DNA of 64,000 nucleotides, from NCBI RefSeq assembly GCF_014930365.1, contig NZ_JABXWI010000031.1, positions 29,918-93,917 on the forward strand. Reading direction: 5' to 3'. The notes beneath the pieces were generated by a model. That model made no database searches. It worked only from the letters and a program-made list of their open reading frames with translations, and had not been told where the DNA came from. This document shows positions 47,972 through 56,900 of the stretch, one piece after another. Made by a program: the position numbers and the translations under genes. Source of the stretch: Streptomyces caniscabiei (lineage in GTDB: Bacteria; Actinomycetota; Actinomycetes; Streptomycetales; Streptomycetaceae). How positions within the stretch are numbered: the stretch's first letter is position 1; each line of letters starts with the position of its first letter.

Positions 47972-48360
47972 CCCAGACGCCCGCTCAGCCGCAGGCGCGC
48001 GGTGTGCGGATCGACGCGCAGCCCGGCCACGCCGCCATCACCCTCGACGGCAACGCCCTGCCCCCAGGGACTGTCACCGGGTACGTCCTCGAGCACTCCA
48101 TCGCCGACTCGCTGCCCCTGCTGATCCTCCACACCCGGCAGCCCGATGGCTCCGTTTTCGAAGGCCTCGCCCGGGTTGCTGTCGGCGTCCCGAAGACCCC
48201 CGGCGATCTGATCGCCGCGTTCCTCGCCGAGGTCGACCCGGTCCTCCTCGACCAGGAGGCCCTGAACCGGTCCGACTACGGCGGCGGCCCCGGCGCGACC
48301 GCGCGCGCCATGCTCGCCGTGCTCACCGAGTGGGTGCGTGGCGGGAAGGGCGGCTCCTGA
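47968..48360 (+). CDS. head-tail connection region protein
   Basis: 130 residues from GTG 47968 behind AAGGGGAACC. Strand-rich start (VRIDAQPGHAAITLDGNALPPGTVTGYVLEHS, LLILHTRQPDGSVFEGLARVAVG) and helical end. Located among connector genes; likely structural. Family unknown. Confidence 0.68.
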   Translation: MTQTPAQPQARGVRIDAQPGHAAITLDGNALPPGTVTGYVLEHSIADSLPLLILHTRQPDGSVFEGLARVAVGVPKTPGDLIAAFLAEVDPVLLDQEALNRSDYGGGPGATARAMLAVLTEWVRGGKGGS

Positions 48361-48800
48361 TGGCCCTCGACCTGTCCGGGATCACCAAGGTCGTTGAGGA
48401 CCTCATCCCGTGGGACACCGTCCGCATCACCGCCCCGGCGCCCGGGCCACCGGTCTTCAACGACGCCACGGGGGAGTACGTGTGGCCGGAGGCCGAGACG
48501 CTCTACGAGGGCCGCGGCGCTGTCCAGACCGCCGGAACGGCCGCCGAGGTCGTAGCCATCCCGGGGGCGAACCTGCCGTGGGCGGCCGAGACCCGCTCCA
48601 AGTACCGGCTCCTCACCCCCCTCGAAGCGCCTGTCATGGAGAAGGACCAGCTGGTCTCCGTCGTCGCGATCCACGGCGGCGGTGACATGGCGCTGCTCGG
48701 GCGGCAGTGGCGGTCCCAGGACCCAGGAGGCGCTGGCACCCTGTCCGTCGTCCGTATCACCGCCCTGGACCAGGTCCAGCAGACCCGGGAGGTGCCGTGA
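48360..48800 (+). CDS. DUF6093-like head-tail protein
   Basis: 146 residues from ATG 48360, its first base being the last of the previous stop. The pattern (VVEDLIPWDTVRITAPAPGPPVFNDATGEYVWPEAETLYEGRGAVQ...SKYRLLTPLEAPVMEKDQLVSV) fits the DUF6093 proteins of Streptomyces siphoviruses, probably head completion or stopper proteins. Confidence 0.8.
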   Translation: MALDLSGITKVVEDLIPWDTVRITAPAPGPPVFNDATGEYVWPEAETLYEGRGAVQTAGTAAEVVAIPGANLPWAAETRSKYRLLTPLEAPVMEKDQLVSVVAIHGGGDMALLGRQWRSQDPGGAGTLSVVRITALDQVQQTREVP

Positions 48801-49195
48801 TGGACCTGGAGGACCTCGCGCCCCGACTGGAACGGTGCGCCGACCGTGTCGGCCCGGAGCTCGACCGGACCGTGCAGCAGCAGGCGCGGCTCCTGCGCGC
48901 CCTCATCACGGAGAACGCCTCCGGCCGTCCGGGACCGAACGTCATCACCGGCGACTACCGCGGCTCCTGGAAGGTCGAGCCGTTTCCCGTCCCGGACGGC
49001 GGCGGGGCGGAAGTCGGCACCGACCGGCCCCAGGGCCGCCGCCTCGAATACGGCTTCTACGACATGACCGACAGCCTCGGCCGGCACTTCTTCCAAGTAC
49101 CCCGGCCGCACGTGGAGCCCGCGGTCAACGAGCTGTCACCCGAGTACAGGCAAGCATGCGGCGATGCCGTGGACCGCATCTTCGGGGGCCCGTGA
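48800..49195 (+). CDS. HK97 gp10-like tail-connection protein
   Basis: 131 residues from ATG 48800. Short helix (LAPRLERCADRVGPELDRTVQQQARLLRALI), then GDYRGSWKVEPFPV...EVGTDRPQGRRLEYGFYDMTDSLGRHFFQVPRPHVEPAVNE and a helix. This matches the HK97 gp10 family plan (neck or tail terminator). Coupled to both neighbours. Confidence 0.83.
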   Translation: MDLEDLAPRLERCADRVGPELDRTVQQQARLLRALITENASGRPGPNVITGDYRGSWKVEPFPVPDGGGAEVGTDRPQGRRLEYGFYDMTDSLGRHFFQVPRPHVEPAVNELSPEYRQACGDAVDRIFGGP

Positions 49196-49665
49196 TGATC
49201 GACCGAAGGCCCGTCACAGCCGCTCTGCGCGCCCTGCTCGCCACCCTCACCGGGAAACCGGTGGGCCTGCGCACCGTGCCCATCAACCCGGACACCGGCC
49301 AGCCCTACCCGCCCCCCTACACGCTGCTGTACCCGCTCGACCAAGACGACGACGATGGCACCCTCGCCGGCAACGACAAGGCCGCCATCGCCACCTACCA
49401 GGCCACGTTCGTGTCCGGCCCGACCCCAGGCAAGCCGGACAGCCGCGGCACGGACGAACAGGCGCAGTGGCTGGCCGACAAGGGACGCAAGGTCGTCGAA
49501 CGGGCGCCCGGCGGCGGGCCTGGCTATCTGCACCCGCTGACCATCCCCGGCGTGCACTGCTGGTACCGGGAAGCCAGGGAGGCCGGGGGAACACCCGACG
49601 CGAACGATGCAATCATCACCAGTGTGATCCGTTACCGGCTGCACCTGGAGGAAGCCCAGGCGTAG
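49195..49665 (+). CDS. tail terminator-like protein
   Basis: 156 residues from ATG 49195. Helical start (PVTAALRALLATLTGKPVGLRTVPIN), YTLLYPLDQDDDDGTLAGND and GVHCWYREA with a strand-rich C terminus. The fold, order (before the tail tube) and size fit the tail terminator/completion protein that ends the tail tube. Confidence 0.78.
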   Translation: MIDRRPVTAALRALLATLTGKPVGLRTVPINPDTGQPYPPPYTLLYPLDQDDDDGTLAGNDKAAIATYQATFVSGPTPGKPDSRGTDEQAQWLADKGRKVVERAPGGGPGYLHPLTIPGVHCWYREAREAGGTPDANDAIITSVIRYRLHLEEAQA

Positions 49666-49670
49666 GCCAA

Positions 49671-49742
49671 CCGCCCGACATTGGGCGGCAGATGTACCGC
49701 ACCGCGGCGGGACCCCACGCGGACGACACCCCATCAGGTGTC
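49671..49742 (+). other. two leader hairpins before tail tube gene
   Basis: CCGCCC (49671-49676) pairs with GGGCGG (49683-49688), and GACACC (49725-49730) with GGTGTC (49737-49742). Both lie in the 141-nt gap before the tail tube gene and precede the switch-like hairpins at 49764. Confidence 0.55.
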
Positions 49743-49763
49743 CGCCACACCACCACGTGTAGC

Positions 49764-49803
49764 AGGGGCCCCCACGATCGGCCCCTATCCGTAAAAAGGG
49801 GCC
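49764..49803 (+). promoter_or_regulatory. two mutually exclusive hairpins covering the tail tube ribosome site
   Basis: Segment A AGGGGCC (49764-49770), B GGCCCCT (49780-49786), C AGGGGCC (49797-49803). B can pair with A (9-nt loop) or C (10-nt loop), 7 bp each. C contains the ribosome site AAAAAGGGG, 5 nt before ATG 49807. A:B leaves the site free; B:C hides it. This is the form of a translational switch. Regulation is inferred. Confidence 0.62.
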
Positions 49804-49806
49804 ACC

Positions 49807-50280
49807 ATGCCGAGGTTCAACCGGAAGACCCTCACTCGCATCATGTTCCTGCCGACCGTCGCCTCCACCGCGCTGCTGCCGACCCGCGCGGAGATCACCG
49901 GCGGCACGGACCTGACCGACAACATCAGCGCGATCGACGGCTGGTCGCTGGAGAACCAGCCCATCGAGACCCCCGACATGGGCTCCACGTTCGTCTCGAA
50001 GATCGACGGCGACGACAGTGCCGCCGACAGCTCCCTCACCTTCTACGAGGACAGCACCGCCGACGACATCGAGACCGACCTCGCCAAGGGAACCTCCGGC
50101 TTCATCGCGATCTTCTCCAAGGGCGACATCGCCTCCGCGAAGGGCCTCGACGTGTTCCCGGTCAAGGTCGCCTCCAACTCCAAGGCCTACACGGCGGACA
50201 ACGAGGCCGCGAAGATCACCGTGCAGTTCGTCATCACCGACCGGCCGGCGTTCAACCAGACCGTTCCCGCGATGACCTGA
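49807..50280 (+). CDS. major tail (tube) protein
   Basis: 157 residues from ATG 49807. Strand-rich (RIMFLPTVASTALLPTRAEITGGTDLTDNISAIDGWSLENQPIETPDMGSTFVSKIDGDD, SSLTFYEDSTADDIETDLAKGTSGFIAIFSKGD, AAKITVQFVITDRPAFNQTVPA), the usual form of siphovirus tube proteins of the lambda gpV/HCP type. Its place before the chaperone pair and tape measure is decisive. A hairpin follows in the gap. Confidence 0.9.
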   Translation: MPRFNRKTLTRIMFLPTVASTALLPTRAEITGGTDLTDNISAIDGWSLENQPIETPDMGSTFVSKIDGDDSAADSSLTFYEDSTADDIETDLAKGTSGFIAIFSKGDIASAKGLDVFPVKVASNSKAYTADNEAAKITVQFVITDRPAFNQTVPAMT

Positions 50281-50337
50281 CGGACCGCCTTCTGTCCGTC
50301 TCCCTCATGCCCCCGGCCGGGCCCACCGCTTCGGGAA

Positions 50338-50353
50338 GGGCGCTCTGGCGCCC
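50338..50353 (+). terminator. hairpin after tail tube gene
   Basis: GGGCGC (50338-50343), loop TCTG, GCGCCC (50348-50353), with a further AAGG/CCTT possible outside. It is between tail tube and chaperone genes, where siphoviruses often damp transcription. Confidence 0.5.
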
Positions 50354-50383
50354 GGCCGGGCCTTCCCACCCCAAGGACCGCAC

Positions 50384-50917
50384 ATGACCAGCACCAGCCC
50401 CGCCCCGGCCTGGGACGAACTCCAGCGCAGGCTGGACAGCCTCAAGCCCGCCACCTCCACCTTCACCATCTGCGACGACGAGAAGCTGCGCATCCGGCTC
50501 GGGCAGGCCAAGGCCGAACTCGCCAACGCCGAGGCCCGGCTGAAGGCGGCCGGCGACGAGGCCGCCGACACCACGGCCGAGGAACACCGAGCGGAACGCG
50601 CCCGCACCGAACTCGCGGCCGCGCAGGCGGCGCACGACGAGCGCGCGGTCACCCTGCGGTTCAGGGCCATCCCCCGTAAGCAGCTGGCGGCCCTGGAGCG
50701 CGAGCACCCCGCCAACGAGGAGGAAGAGGCCAACGGCGAGGAGTTCCACATGGACGACTTCGCGCCCGCCGTCATCGCCGCCGCGTCCCTGGACGGCATG
50801 CCGCTCGAGTACGCCATCACCTGCATGACCGAGTGGTCCGCAAGCGACTCCCGCGACCTGTTCAGCGCCGCCTACGGCATCCAGCACCGCAGCCGCTCCG
50901 ACCTGGGAAAAGGCTGA
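50384..50917 (+). CDS. tail assembly chaperone, short form (gpG-like)
   Basis: 177 residues from ATG 50384. Helical N terminus (WDELQRRLDSLKPATSTFTICDDEKLRIRLGQAKAELANAEARLKAAGDE), a coiled coil and AVTLRFRAIPRKQLAALEREHP. As in lambda gpG it lies between the tail tube and tape measure genes and ends soon after a slippery heptamer (50905). It coats the tape measure during tail assembly. Confidence 0.9.
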   Translation: MTSTSPAPAWDELQRRLDSLKPATSTFTICDDEKLRIRLGQAKAELANAEARLKAAGDEAADTTAEEHRAERARTELAAAQAAHDERAVTLRFRAIPRKQLAALEREHPANEEEEANGEEFHMDDFAPAVIAAASLDGMPLEYAITCMTEWSASDSRDLFSAAYGIQHRSRSDLGKG

Positions 50918-51288
50918 TCGAGGATGCCTCCTTCCGCGCAGAGATGGAACTGTGCGACCGCTGGGGCATCCCCCACAGCCACTTCCGTGGCCACGGCGAC
51001 GGAACCTGGACCGGCCTCGACCGCCGCAAGGCCCTCGCCTACGCCGCCTACCAGCGCACCGTCTGCCCCGGCTGCGGAACCCGCCCGGACGAGTGGGACG
51101 CATCCGCCGGCGGAGACGAGGACGCCTACACCGCGATCACCCACCGCTGCATCGGATGCCAGATCCTCACCGACCGGCAGAAGACCGTACCCACCACGGA
51201 CGAAGGGCACGGCGTGAAAGTCATGCTCATCCCCACCAGCGTCCACGCCGCCCTCGCCGTCGCCCGAACCCAGCACGAGCACCACTAG
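50384..51288 (+). CDS. tail assembly chaperone, frameshifted long form (gpGT-like)
   Basis: The heptamer GGGAAAA (50905-50911) is read as G GGA AAA; a -1 slip continues in the frame ending TAG at 51288 and makes a protein of about 301 residues (176 in frame 0, then 125 starting RLIEDASFRAEMELC). The added part has CPGCGTRPDEWD and HRCIGCQIL, a zinc-ribbon-like pair. Programmed frameshifting at this place is conserved among long-tailed phages and fixes the ratio of the two chaperones. Confidence 0.9.
50905..50911 (+). other. -1 slippery heptamer
   Basis: GGGAAAA in the phase X XXY YYZ with the zero-frame codons GGA AAA, 4 nt before the zero-frame stop. The downstream frame is exactly -1. Confidence 0.92.
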
Positions 51289-51309
51289 CCACCCCGGAAG
51301 GAGGAGACC

Positions 51310-54300
51310 GTGTCGCAGTGGAACCTGTCCGTGCGGCTCGACGCACGCGGCTCCTCACTCGGCCGCACCCTGCGTCAGGACGCCCAGTCCGCGCGCGCCC
51401 TGACCCGCGATATCGCCGCCGTACGCCGCGAGATCCGCGCCCTGCGCGCGGAAGCCGCCCGCCGTATCGACCTCAACGTCCGGATCAACGCCAACAACTC
51501 CGGAACGCAGACCACCCAGCGCTCCATCAACCAGCTCGGCCGCACCGCCACCACCACACGGGCCCAATTGGGCCGCATGTCCGGGCAGTCCCGCACCACG
51601 GCCCGGGACCTGCGCCGCCTGGCCGACGAGGCGACGCGTGTTGCCCGCCAGTTGCAGCGCGTCGACCGCGACATTCAGGTCCGCATCTCCCTGGACGACG
51701 GCAACATCGCCCGCCGTTCCGCCGCCACGGCCGCCGCGCTGAACTCCGTACGCGACGCCGCACAGGACACCGGGCGGGCCCTGCTCTCCCTGGCCGCCCG
51801 CGCCCGCATCACCGCCCGGCAACTCGACGACCTCACCGACAGCGCCCGCCGCTCCAACACCGCCCTACGCGGCCTGGACCGCCGATCGCAAAGCCTGGAC
51901 GGCCGCCTGAGCAGCCTGTCCACCCGCACCCGGACCCTGCGCAGCGACATGGACGACCTCGACGGGTCCGTCACTCGCGTCTCCGGCCGCCTTGGAGGAC
52001 TGCGCGGCAACATCGGCACCCTGAACCAGGCGGCCAACCGGTCCTCCGGCGGCACCCGCAGGCTGATGATGGCCGCCGTCGGCCTGGCTACCGCGCTCAT
52101 CCCGATCGGCGCGTCTCTCGCCCCCATCGCCGCGGGCCTGGGCGCCGCCGGCGCCGGGACGATCGCCTACGGCCTGGCGATCGCCTCCCAGGTCGCGCAG
52201 ATCGCCGAGGCGTCCGACGCGCAGAAGAAGTACAACGACGCCGTCCGCGAGCACGGCCGCGGCTCGCAGGAAGCGGCCAAGGCCCAACTCGCCCAGCAGC
52301 AGATCCTCAGCGAGATGACTCCCGAAACCCGGGAGGCCGCCGCGGCACTCGGTGTCCTGAAGGACGAGTACCGGGACTGGTCCGACGAACTGTCCGGCGA
52401 CACCATGCCCGTCGTCACCAAGAGCCTGCAGCTGTTCACCGCCGCACTGCCCAAGGCCAGCCCGATGGTGCGCGGCATGTCGGACGAACTCGAACACCTC
52501 CTCGACGTCGCCGCCGGCGGCATGCAGACTCCCGGCTTCGACCGGTTCGTCGACAAGCTGGACGACACCGCCTCCGGGGCGCTCGCCCGCATGACCAGCG
52601 GCCTGGTCAACTTCACCCAGGCCCTGGACACCGGGCAGATCAACAGCGACGTGGAGGAGTTCTTCGACTTCGCGCACGAGGTCGGGCCCGAAGTCGCCGA
52701 CACGCTCAGCAGCATCGCCCGCGCCTGCCTGCACCTGCTGGTCGCCGCCTCCGACATGGGCGTGTCCGTCCTCGGCGCCGTCGACACCGTCGCCGACCTG
52801 ATCAACGCCGTCCCCGAAGAGGCCCTGTCCACCTTCATTCAGGCCTACGCCGCCCTGAAACTGCTCTCCCTCGGCATCGGCCTGGTCGGCTCGGCCGCAT
52901 CAGCGGGCGCGGTTGCTCGGCTGGCCGCCTACTTCGCCGTCATGCGCGCCGCCGGCGTCGGCACTACCCTGCGCGCCACCGCCGCCAGCATGACCCGCAC
53001 GCAGAAGGCCGCCGTCGGCCTGGGCGTCCTCGCGATCGCCGCGATCGGCATCGACCGGCTCGCCGACAGTGCCCGCGGCGCCCCGCCGGACGTGGACCGC
53101 CTCACCACCAGCCTGAAGAACCTCTCCCGGACGGGGGAGTTCACCGGCGAGCTGAAGAAGACGTTCGGCAGCGTCGACGGCCTGGTGAAGAAGTTCAAGC
53201 AGCTTGAGCAGTCGACCAAGGACCAGGAAGAGTACGTCGACTCCTTCGGCAAGCACGGCGTGGGCGCCCTCGACGACCTGCGCCGCTCCGCCTACGAACT
53301 GTTCGACGACTTCCGCTCGGGCGAGGACTCCCTGAGCGCGTTGGAGGACGACTTCAAGGGCCTGGACGAGGCGTTGGCGACGATGGCGTCGTCCGGGTAC
53401 GCCGACCAGGCCGCCGCCGACTTCAAGACGATGGAGACGGCACTCAAGGAGGCGGGCTACTCCACCAAGGAGATCAGCGAGGTTTTCCCCGAGTACACGG
53501 ATGCCGTCGCCGCACTGAAGGCGGAGCAGGATCTCGCTGCGCAGGGGATGGGGGTGTTCGGGCAGCAGGCGATCGCCACCAAGGGCAAGCTGGACGCGCA
53601 GAAGGCCTCCGCGGACGGCCTGCGGGCGTCCATCGTCGCCCTCAACGACGTCAACCGGGCCGCCGGGTCGGCCATGTCTGCGTTCGAGCAGTCCATCGAC
53701 GACGCCACCAAGGCCGCCAAGGACCACGCCGGCGTCCTGAAGATGCGCGACGGCGAACTCGACCTCGGCTCCGACAAGGCCCGCGACGCGGAGAAGGTCC
53801 TCTCCGCGCTGGCCGCGAACACCGACGCCGCCGCTACCGCTGCTCGCGAGCAGGGCAAGTCCTGGAAGTACGTCAACGGCATCTACGACGAGGGACGCGA
53901 CACCTTCATCAAGGCCGCCGACGACATGGGCCTGACCCGTGAACAGGCCGAACTCCTCGCCGACTCCTACCTGAAGATCCCGGACAAGAAGTCGACCCTG
54001 TTGGAGATGCGGACCGAGGACGCCGTCGCCGGCCTGGACGCGGTCATCCGGAAGATCGAGGACACCCCGAACGCCAAGAGCGTCAAGGTCGACGCCCTCA
54101 CCAGCGATGCTGTTGCCCTGCTGGAGTCCCTCGGGTTCACCGTCACCGAACTGCCCGACGGCCAGTTCGAGGTGACGGCCGACACTGGGAGCGCGAAGGG
54201 CAAGCTGGACAGCCTCAAGGAGACCCGGGACGGCATCGAGGACAAGACCATCGTCCTCGACGCGGTCACCCTGGACGCGATCGAGGGCCTGAACGGCGTC

Positions 54301-55995
54301 ATTCAGAAGATCAAGGAGACGCCGGGCGCTAAGTCCGTCACCGTCAGTACCCTCTCGGCCGGGGCGATCGCCGCGCTGGAGAACGTCGGCTTCAAGGTCA
54401 CCACCCTGCCCGACGGCAGCGTCACCGTGACCGCCGCGACCGGCACGGCGATCGCGAACATCGGCGCCGTCCAGGGTGCCCGCGATGCCCTTTCCGACAA
54501 GTCGATCACCATCACTACCCGGCACGTCACCATCAACGAGACCGTCGACAACACCGCCTCCAGCCTCGCCGACGCGCTGCGCAGGCAGGCCAAGAACGCC
54601 CGTGTCGACGGCGGCGTGTTCGACTACTACGCCGACGGCGGCATCCAGCGCGGCGGCGTACGCCACTTCGCCTCTGGCTCCGAGAACCACGTCGCGCAGA
54701 TCGCCCGCGGCGGATCGTGGCGGGTGTGGGCGGAGGACGAGACCCAGGGCGAGGGCTACGTCCCCTTCGCCCGCTCCAAGCGGGTACGGTCCCGCGCCAT
54801 CACCGAGGAGATTGTGCGCCGCCTGGGCGGCGACCCCCAAGGCATTCAGTGGAACGCCGACGGAGGCGTGACCGACTGGCGATACGACCCGCAGACCGGC
54901 TCCCTGTACTCCTCCTCCGACGCCGGATCCGCCGGCCGGAAGACGAAGAAGGTGAAGATCAAGGGCAAGGTCAAGGAGATCGAGTACTTCGACGTCGGCG
55001 CCGTCGAGAAGAAGCTGAAGTCCGCTTCCAAGGCCACCCAGGCGTGGAACAAGGACCTCGAGCGGGTCGCGGACCGGGTCGGCGGGGACGTCGCCGAGGC
55101 GCTCGCCGCGATGGGCGAGGACGGGGTGAAGCTCGCCGACAAGATGGCCAAGGGCTCCACCAAGTACATCAACCAGATGGCCAAGGCGCTCCGTGACCTG
55201 CAGAAAACCGCGAAGGCCTCGCTGACCGACTACACACGGCAGTTGGACAAGGCCAACAAGCTGGACAAGGACTTTGCCGCGAACCTGGCCAAGCTGGCCG
55301 GACAGGGCTACGGAGACCTGGCCTCCCAGCTGGCCGAGCAGAACGACCAGGCCGCCATGGACCTGGCCGCGGCTGCGGTGAAGGACAAGGGCAAGGCGTC
55401 CAAGGCGAATAAGGCCGCGAAGACCGCGAACAACGCGCTCACCGCCGACCAGGTCTCCCAGCTCGTCGCCGTGATCGCCGCGATCACCACCTCCAAGACC
55501 GGCATCCACGACGTCGCCGCGAAGACCGGCCTGGGCGAAGACGACATCATCGACGTCGCCACCAAGGCCACCGGCCAGATCAAGACCGCACTCGGCTCCC
55601 GCGCCAGCCGCTTCTTGGCCGACCTGGCCAAGGCACAGAAGGGCATGGCCTACGAGAACGGCGGCATTCGCGCCGGGATGTACGCCACCCAGGCCGGCAT
55701 CATCCGGTTCGCCGAGCCCTCCACCCACGGCGAGGCCTACGTGCCCTTCGCCCCCTCCAAGCGCGGCGCCGCCACCGCGGTCCTGTCCAACGTGGCCTCC
55801 CGGTTCGGCCTCGGCCTGACCGACGCGGGCGCGGGCCGGGTCGTCGTCATCCGCGAGCAGGGCCCGCTGGTGGGATCCCAGGTCTACAACGTCACCTCCG
55901 GCGGCAGCGCCGAGGAGACCGCCCGCAAGGTCGAAGACCGCAGCGGCTACCAACTGCGCCGCCTGGCGCGCGGCGGAGTAGGAGCACGCTCATGA
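51310..55995 (+). CDS. tape measure protein
   Basis: 1561 residues from GTG 51310 behind GGAAGGAGGAG. Long helical Arg/Ala coiled coils at the start, hydrophobic stretches near residues 255-300 (LMMAAVGLATALIPIGASLAPIAAGLGAAGAGTIAYG) and 510-590, then a Lys/Asp-rich second half. An 85-residue repeat occurs twice (about 900-984 and 985-1070; cores NAKSVKVDALTSDAV and GAKSVTVSTLSAGAI). With 1.5 A per residue the tail would be about 230 nm, an inference. Related GYVPFA(R/P)SKR motifs lie near residues 1150 and 1480. Confidence 0.96.
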   Translation: MSQWNLSVRLDARGSSLGRTLRQDAQSARALTRDIAAVRREIRALRAEAARRIDLNVRINANNSGTQTTQRSINQLGRTATTTRAQLGRMSGQSRTTARDLRRLADEATRVARQLQRVDRDIQVRISLDDGNIARRSAATAAALNSVRDAAQDTGRALLSLAARARITARQLDDLTDSARRSNTALRGLDRRSQSLDGRLSSLSTRTRTLRSDMDDLDGSVTRVSGRLGGLRGNIGTLNQAANRSSGGTRRLMMAAVGLATALIPIGASLAPIAAGLGAAGAGTIAYGLAIASQVAQIAEASDAQKKYNDAVREHGRGSQEAAKAQLAQQQILSEMTPETREAAAALGVLKDEYRDWSDELSGDTMPVVTKSLQLFTAALPKASPMVRGMSDELEHLLDVAAGGMQTPGFDRFVDKLDDTASGALARMTSGLVNFTQALDTGQINSDVEEFFDFAHEVGPEVADTLSSIARACLHLLVAASDMGVSVLGAVDTVADLINAVPEEALSTFIQAYAALKLLSLGIGLVGSAASAGAVARLAAYFAVMRAAGVGTTLRATAASMTRTQKAAVGLGVLAIAAIGIDRLADSARGAPPDVDRLTTSLKNLSRTGEFTGELKKTFGSVDGLVKKFKQLEQSTKDQEEYVDSFGKHGVGALDDLRRSAYELFDDFRSGEDSLSALEDDFKGLDEALATMASSGYADQAAADFKTMETALKEAGYSTKEISEVFPEYTDAVAALKAEQDLAAQGMGVFGQQAIATKGKLDAQKASADGLRASIVALNDVNRAAGSAMSAFEQSIDDATKAAKDHAGVLKMRDGELDLGSDKARDAEKVLSALAANTDAAATAAREQGKSWKYVNGIYDEGRDTFIKAADDMGLTREQAELLADSYLKIPDKKSTLLEMRTEDAVAGLDAVIRKIEDTPNAKSVKVDALTSDAVALLESLGFTVTELPDGQFEVTADTGSAKGKLDSLKETRDGIEDKTIVLDAVTLDAIEGLNGVIQKIKETPGAKSVTVSTLSAGAIAALENVGFKVTTLPDGSVTVTAATGTAIANIGAVQGARDALSDKSITITTRHVTINETVDNTASSLADALRRQAKNARVDGGVFDYYADGGIQRGGVRHFASGSENHVAQIARGGSWRVWAEDETQGEGYVPFARSKRVRSRAITEEIVRRLGGDPQGIQWNADGGVTDWRYDPQTGSLYSSSDAGSAGRKTKKVKIKGKVKEIEYFDVGAVEKKLKSASKATQAWNKDLERVADRVGGDVAEALAAMGEDGVKLADKMAKGSTKYINQMAKALRDLQKTAKASLTDYTRQLDKANKLDKDFAANLAKLAGQGYGDLASQLAEQNDQAAMDLAAAAVKDKGKASKANKAAKTANNALTADQVSQLVAVIAAITTSKTGIHDVAAKTGLGEDDIIDVATKATGQIKTALGSRASRFLADLAKAQKGMAYENGGIRAGMYATQAGIIRFAEPSTHGEAYVPFAPSKRGAATAVLSNVASRFGLGLTDAGAGRVVVIREQGPLVGSQVYNVTSGGSAEETARKVEDRSGYQLRRLARGGVGARS

Positions 55996-56888
55996 GCACC
56001 CCCACCCCGCTCGAGGACAACCAGCACCAGCTCGGCGCCGTCCTCATCGGCACCGGAACGCAAGTTCCCGTCGCCGCGATCGAAGGCCTCGGCCAGCCCG
56101 AGGTCCGCAGCCAGGACATCGAACCGCCCGGCGAGGACGGGCTGTGGCTCGGCACCGACTACTACAGCGGCCGCACCATCCGTATCGACGCCGGCATCAA
56201 GACCCCCGGCAGCCAGGACGCCGCACTCACCGTCCTCGCCGCGCTCCAGGACGACGCCGACACCCCGGCCGTACGCGGCTCCGGCGGCACCACCATGGAC
56301 CTGCGGCTGAAGTTCCCCGGCCGGGCCGCCCGCGTCGCCCGCGGCCGGCTGCGCAAGCTCTCCCCGGACCTGTCCAAGTCCATCACCGGCTGGATCCCCC
56401 TGGACATCGAGTTCCAGGCCCAGGACCACCTGTATTACGCCGACACCCCCGAGTCGACGTCCATGCCGCTCGGGTCGCTGACCGAGGGCGGCATCACCTT
56501 CCCGCTGGTGTTCCCCTTCACGATCGCCGGGGAAGCCTCCGCGATCGCCCGACCGGGCTACCTGCAGGTCGAGGGCACCGCGCCGACGTGGCCGGTGCTG
56601 CGGGTGAACGGGCCGTGCGCCAACCCGACGATCACCCACATGGGGAGCGGACGCACCCTGACCGTGCAGACCAGCCTCGCGGCGGGGGAGTGGGTGGAGC
56701 TCGACACCCGGCCCGGCTGGCGGACCGTCCTACGGGAGAACGGCGGCAGCGCCCCCCTGTCCGCCACCTCCCGCATCGACCAGTTCGTCCTCGCCCCCGG
56801 CCTGAACGAGATCCGTTGGTCGGCAACCGACCTGACGCTCACATCCACGCTGGCCGTCACCTGGTGGCCCGCCTACAAGGCCCTGTAG
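55992..56888 (+). CDS. distal tail (Dit)-like protein
   Basis: 298 residues from ATG 55992 (ATGA overlap). PEVRSQDIEPPGEDGLWLGTDYYSGRTIRIDAGI...LRLKFPGRAARVARGRLRKLS...GWIPLDIEFQAQDHLYYAD then a beta-rich C domain (NPTITHMGSGRTLTVQTSLAAGEWVELDTRPGWRTVL...NEIRWSATDLTLTSTLAVTWW). This is the usual two-domain Dit structure that forms the hub at the tail tip after the tape measure. Confidence 0.88.
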   Translation: MSTPTPLEDNQHQLGAVLIGTGTQVPVAAIEGLGQPEVRSQDIEPPGEDGLWLGTDYYSGRTIRIDAGIKTPGSQDAALTVLAALQDDADTPAVRGSGGTTMDLRLKFPGRAARVARGRLRKLSPDLSKSITGWIPLDIEFQAQDHLYYADTPESTSMPLGSLTEGGITFPLVFPFTIAGEASAIARPGYLQVEGTAPTWPVLRVNGPCANPTITHMGSGRTLTVQTSLAAGEWVELDTRPGWRTVLRENGGSAPLSATSRIDQFVLAPGLNEIRWSATDLTLTSTLAVTWWPAYKAL

Positions 56889-56900
56889 GAGGAGCCCGAC

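Noticed and set aside
47957..47995. A possible fifth late motif: GGGGAAC followed by GGCGCGCGG
   Set aside because: The spacing is 30 rather than 32 nt, the second block differs, and GGGGAAC here is the ribosome site of the gene at 47968.
52900..55953. A 1017-codon open frame on the minus strand across the tape measure gene
   Set aside because: It is antisense to a clear tape measure gene, has shadow composition (Gly/Val/Leu-rich) and no ribosome site; high GC leaves such frames open.
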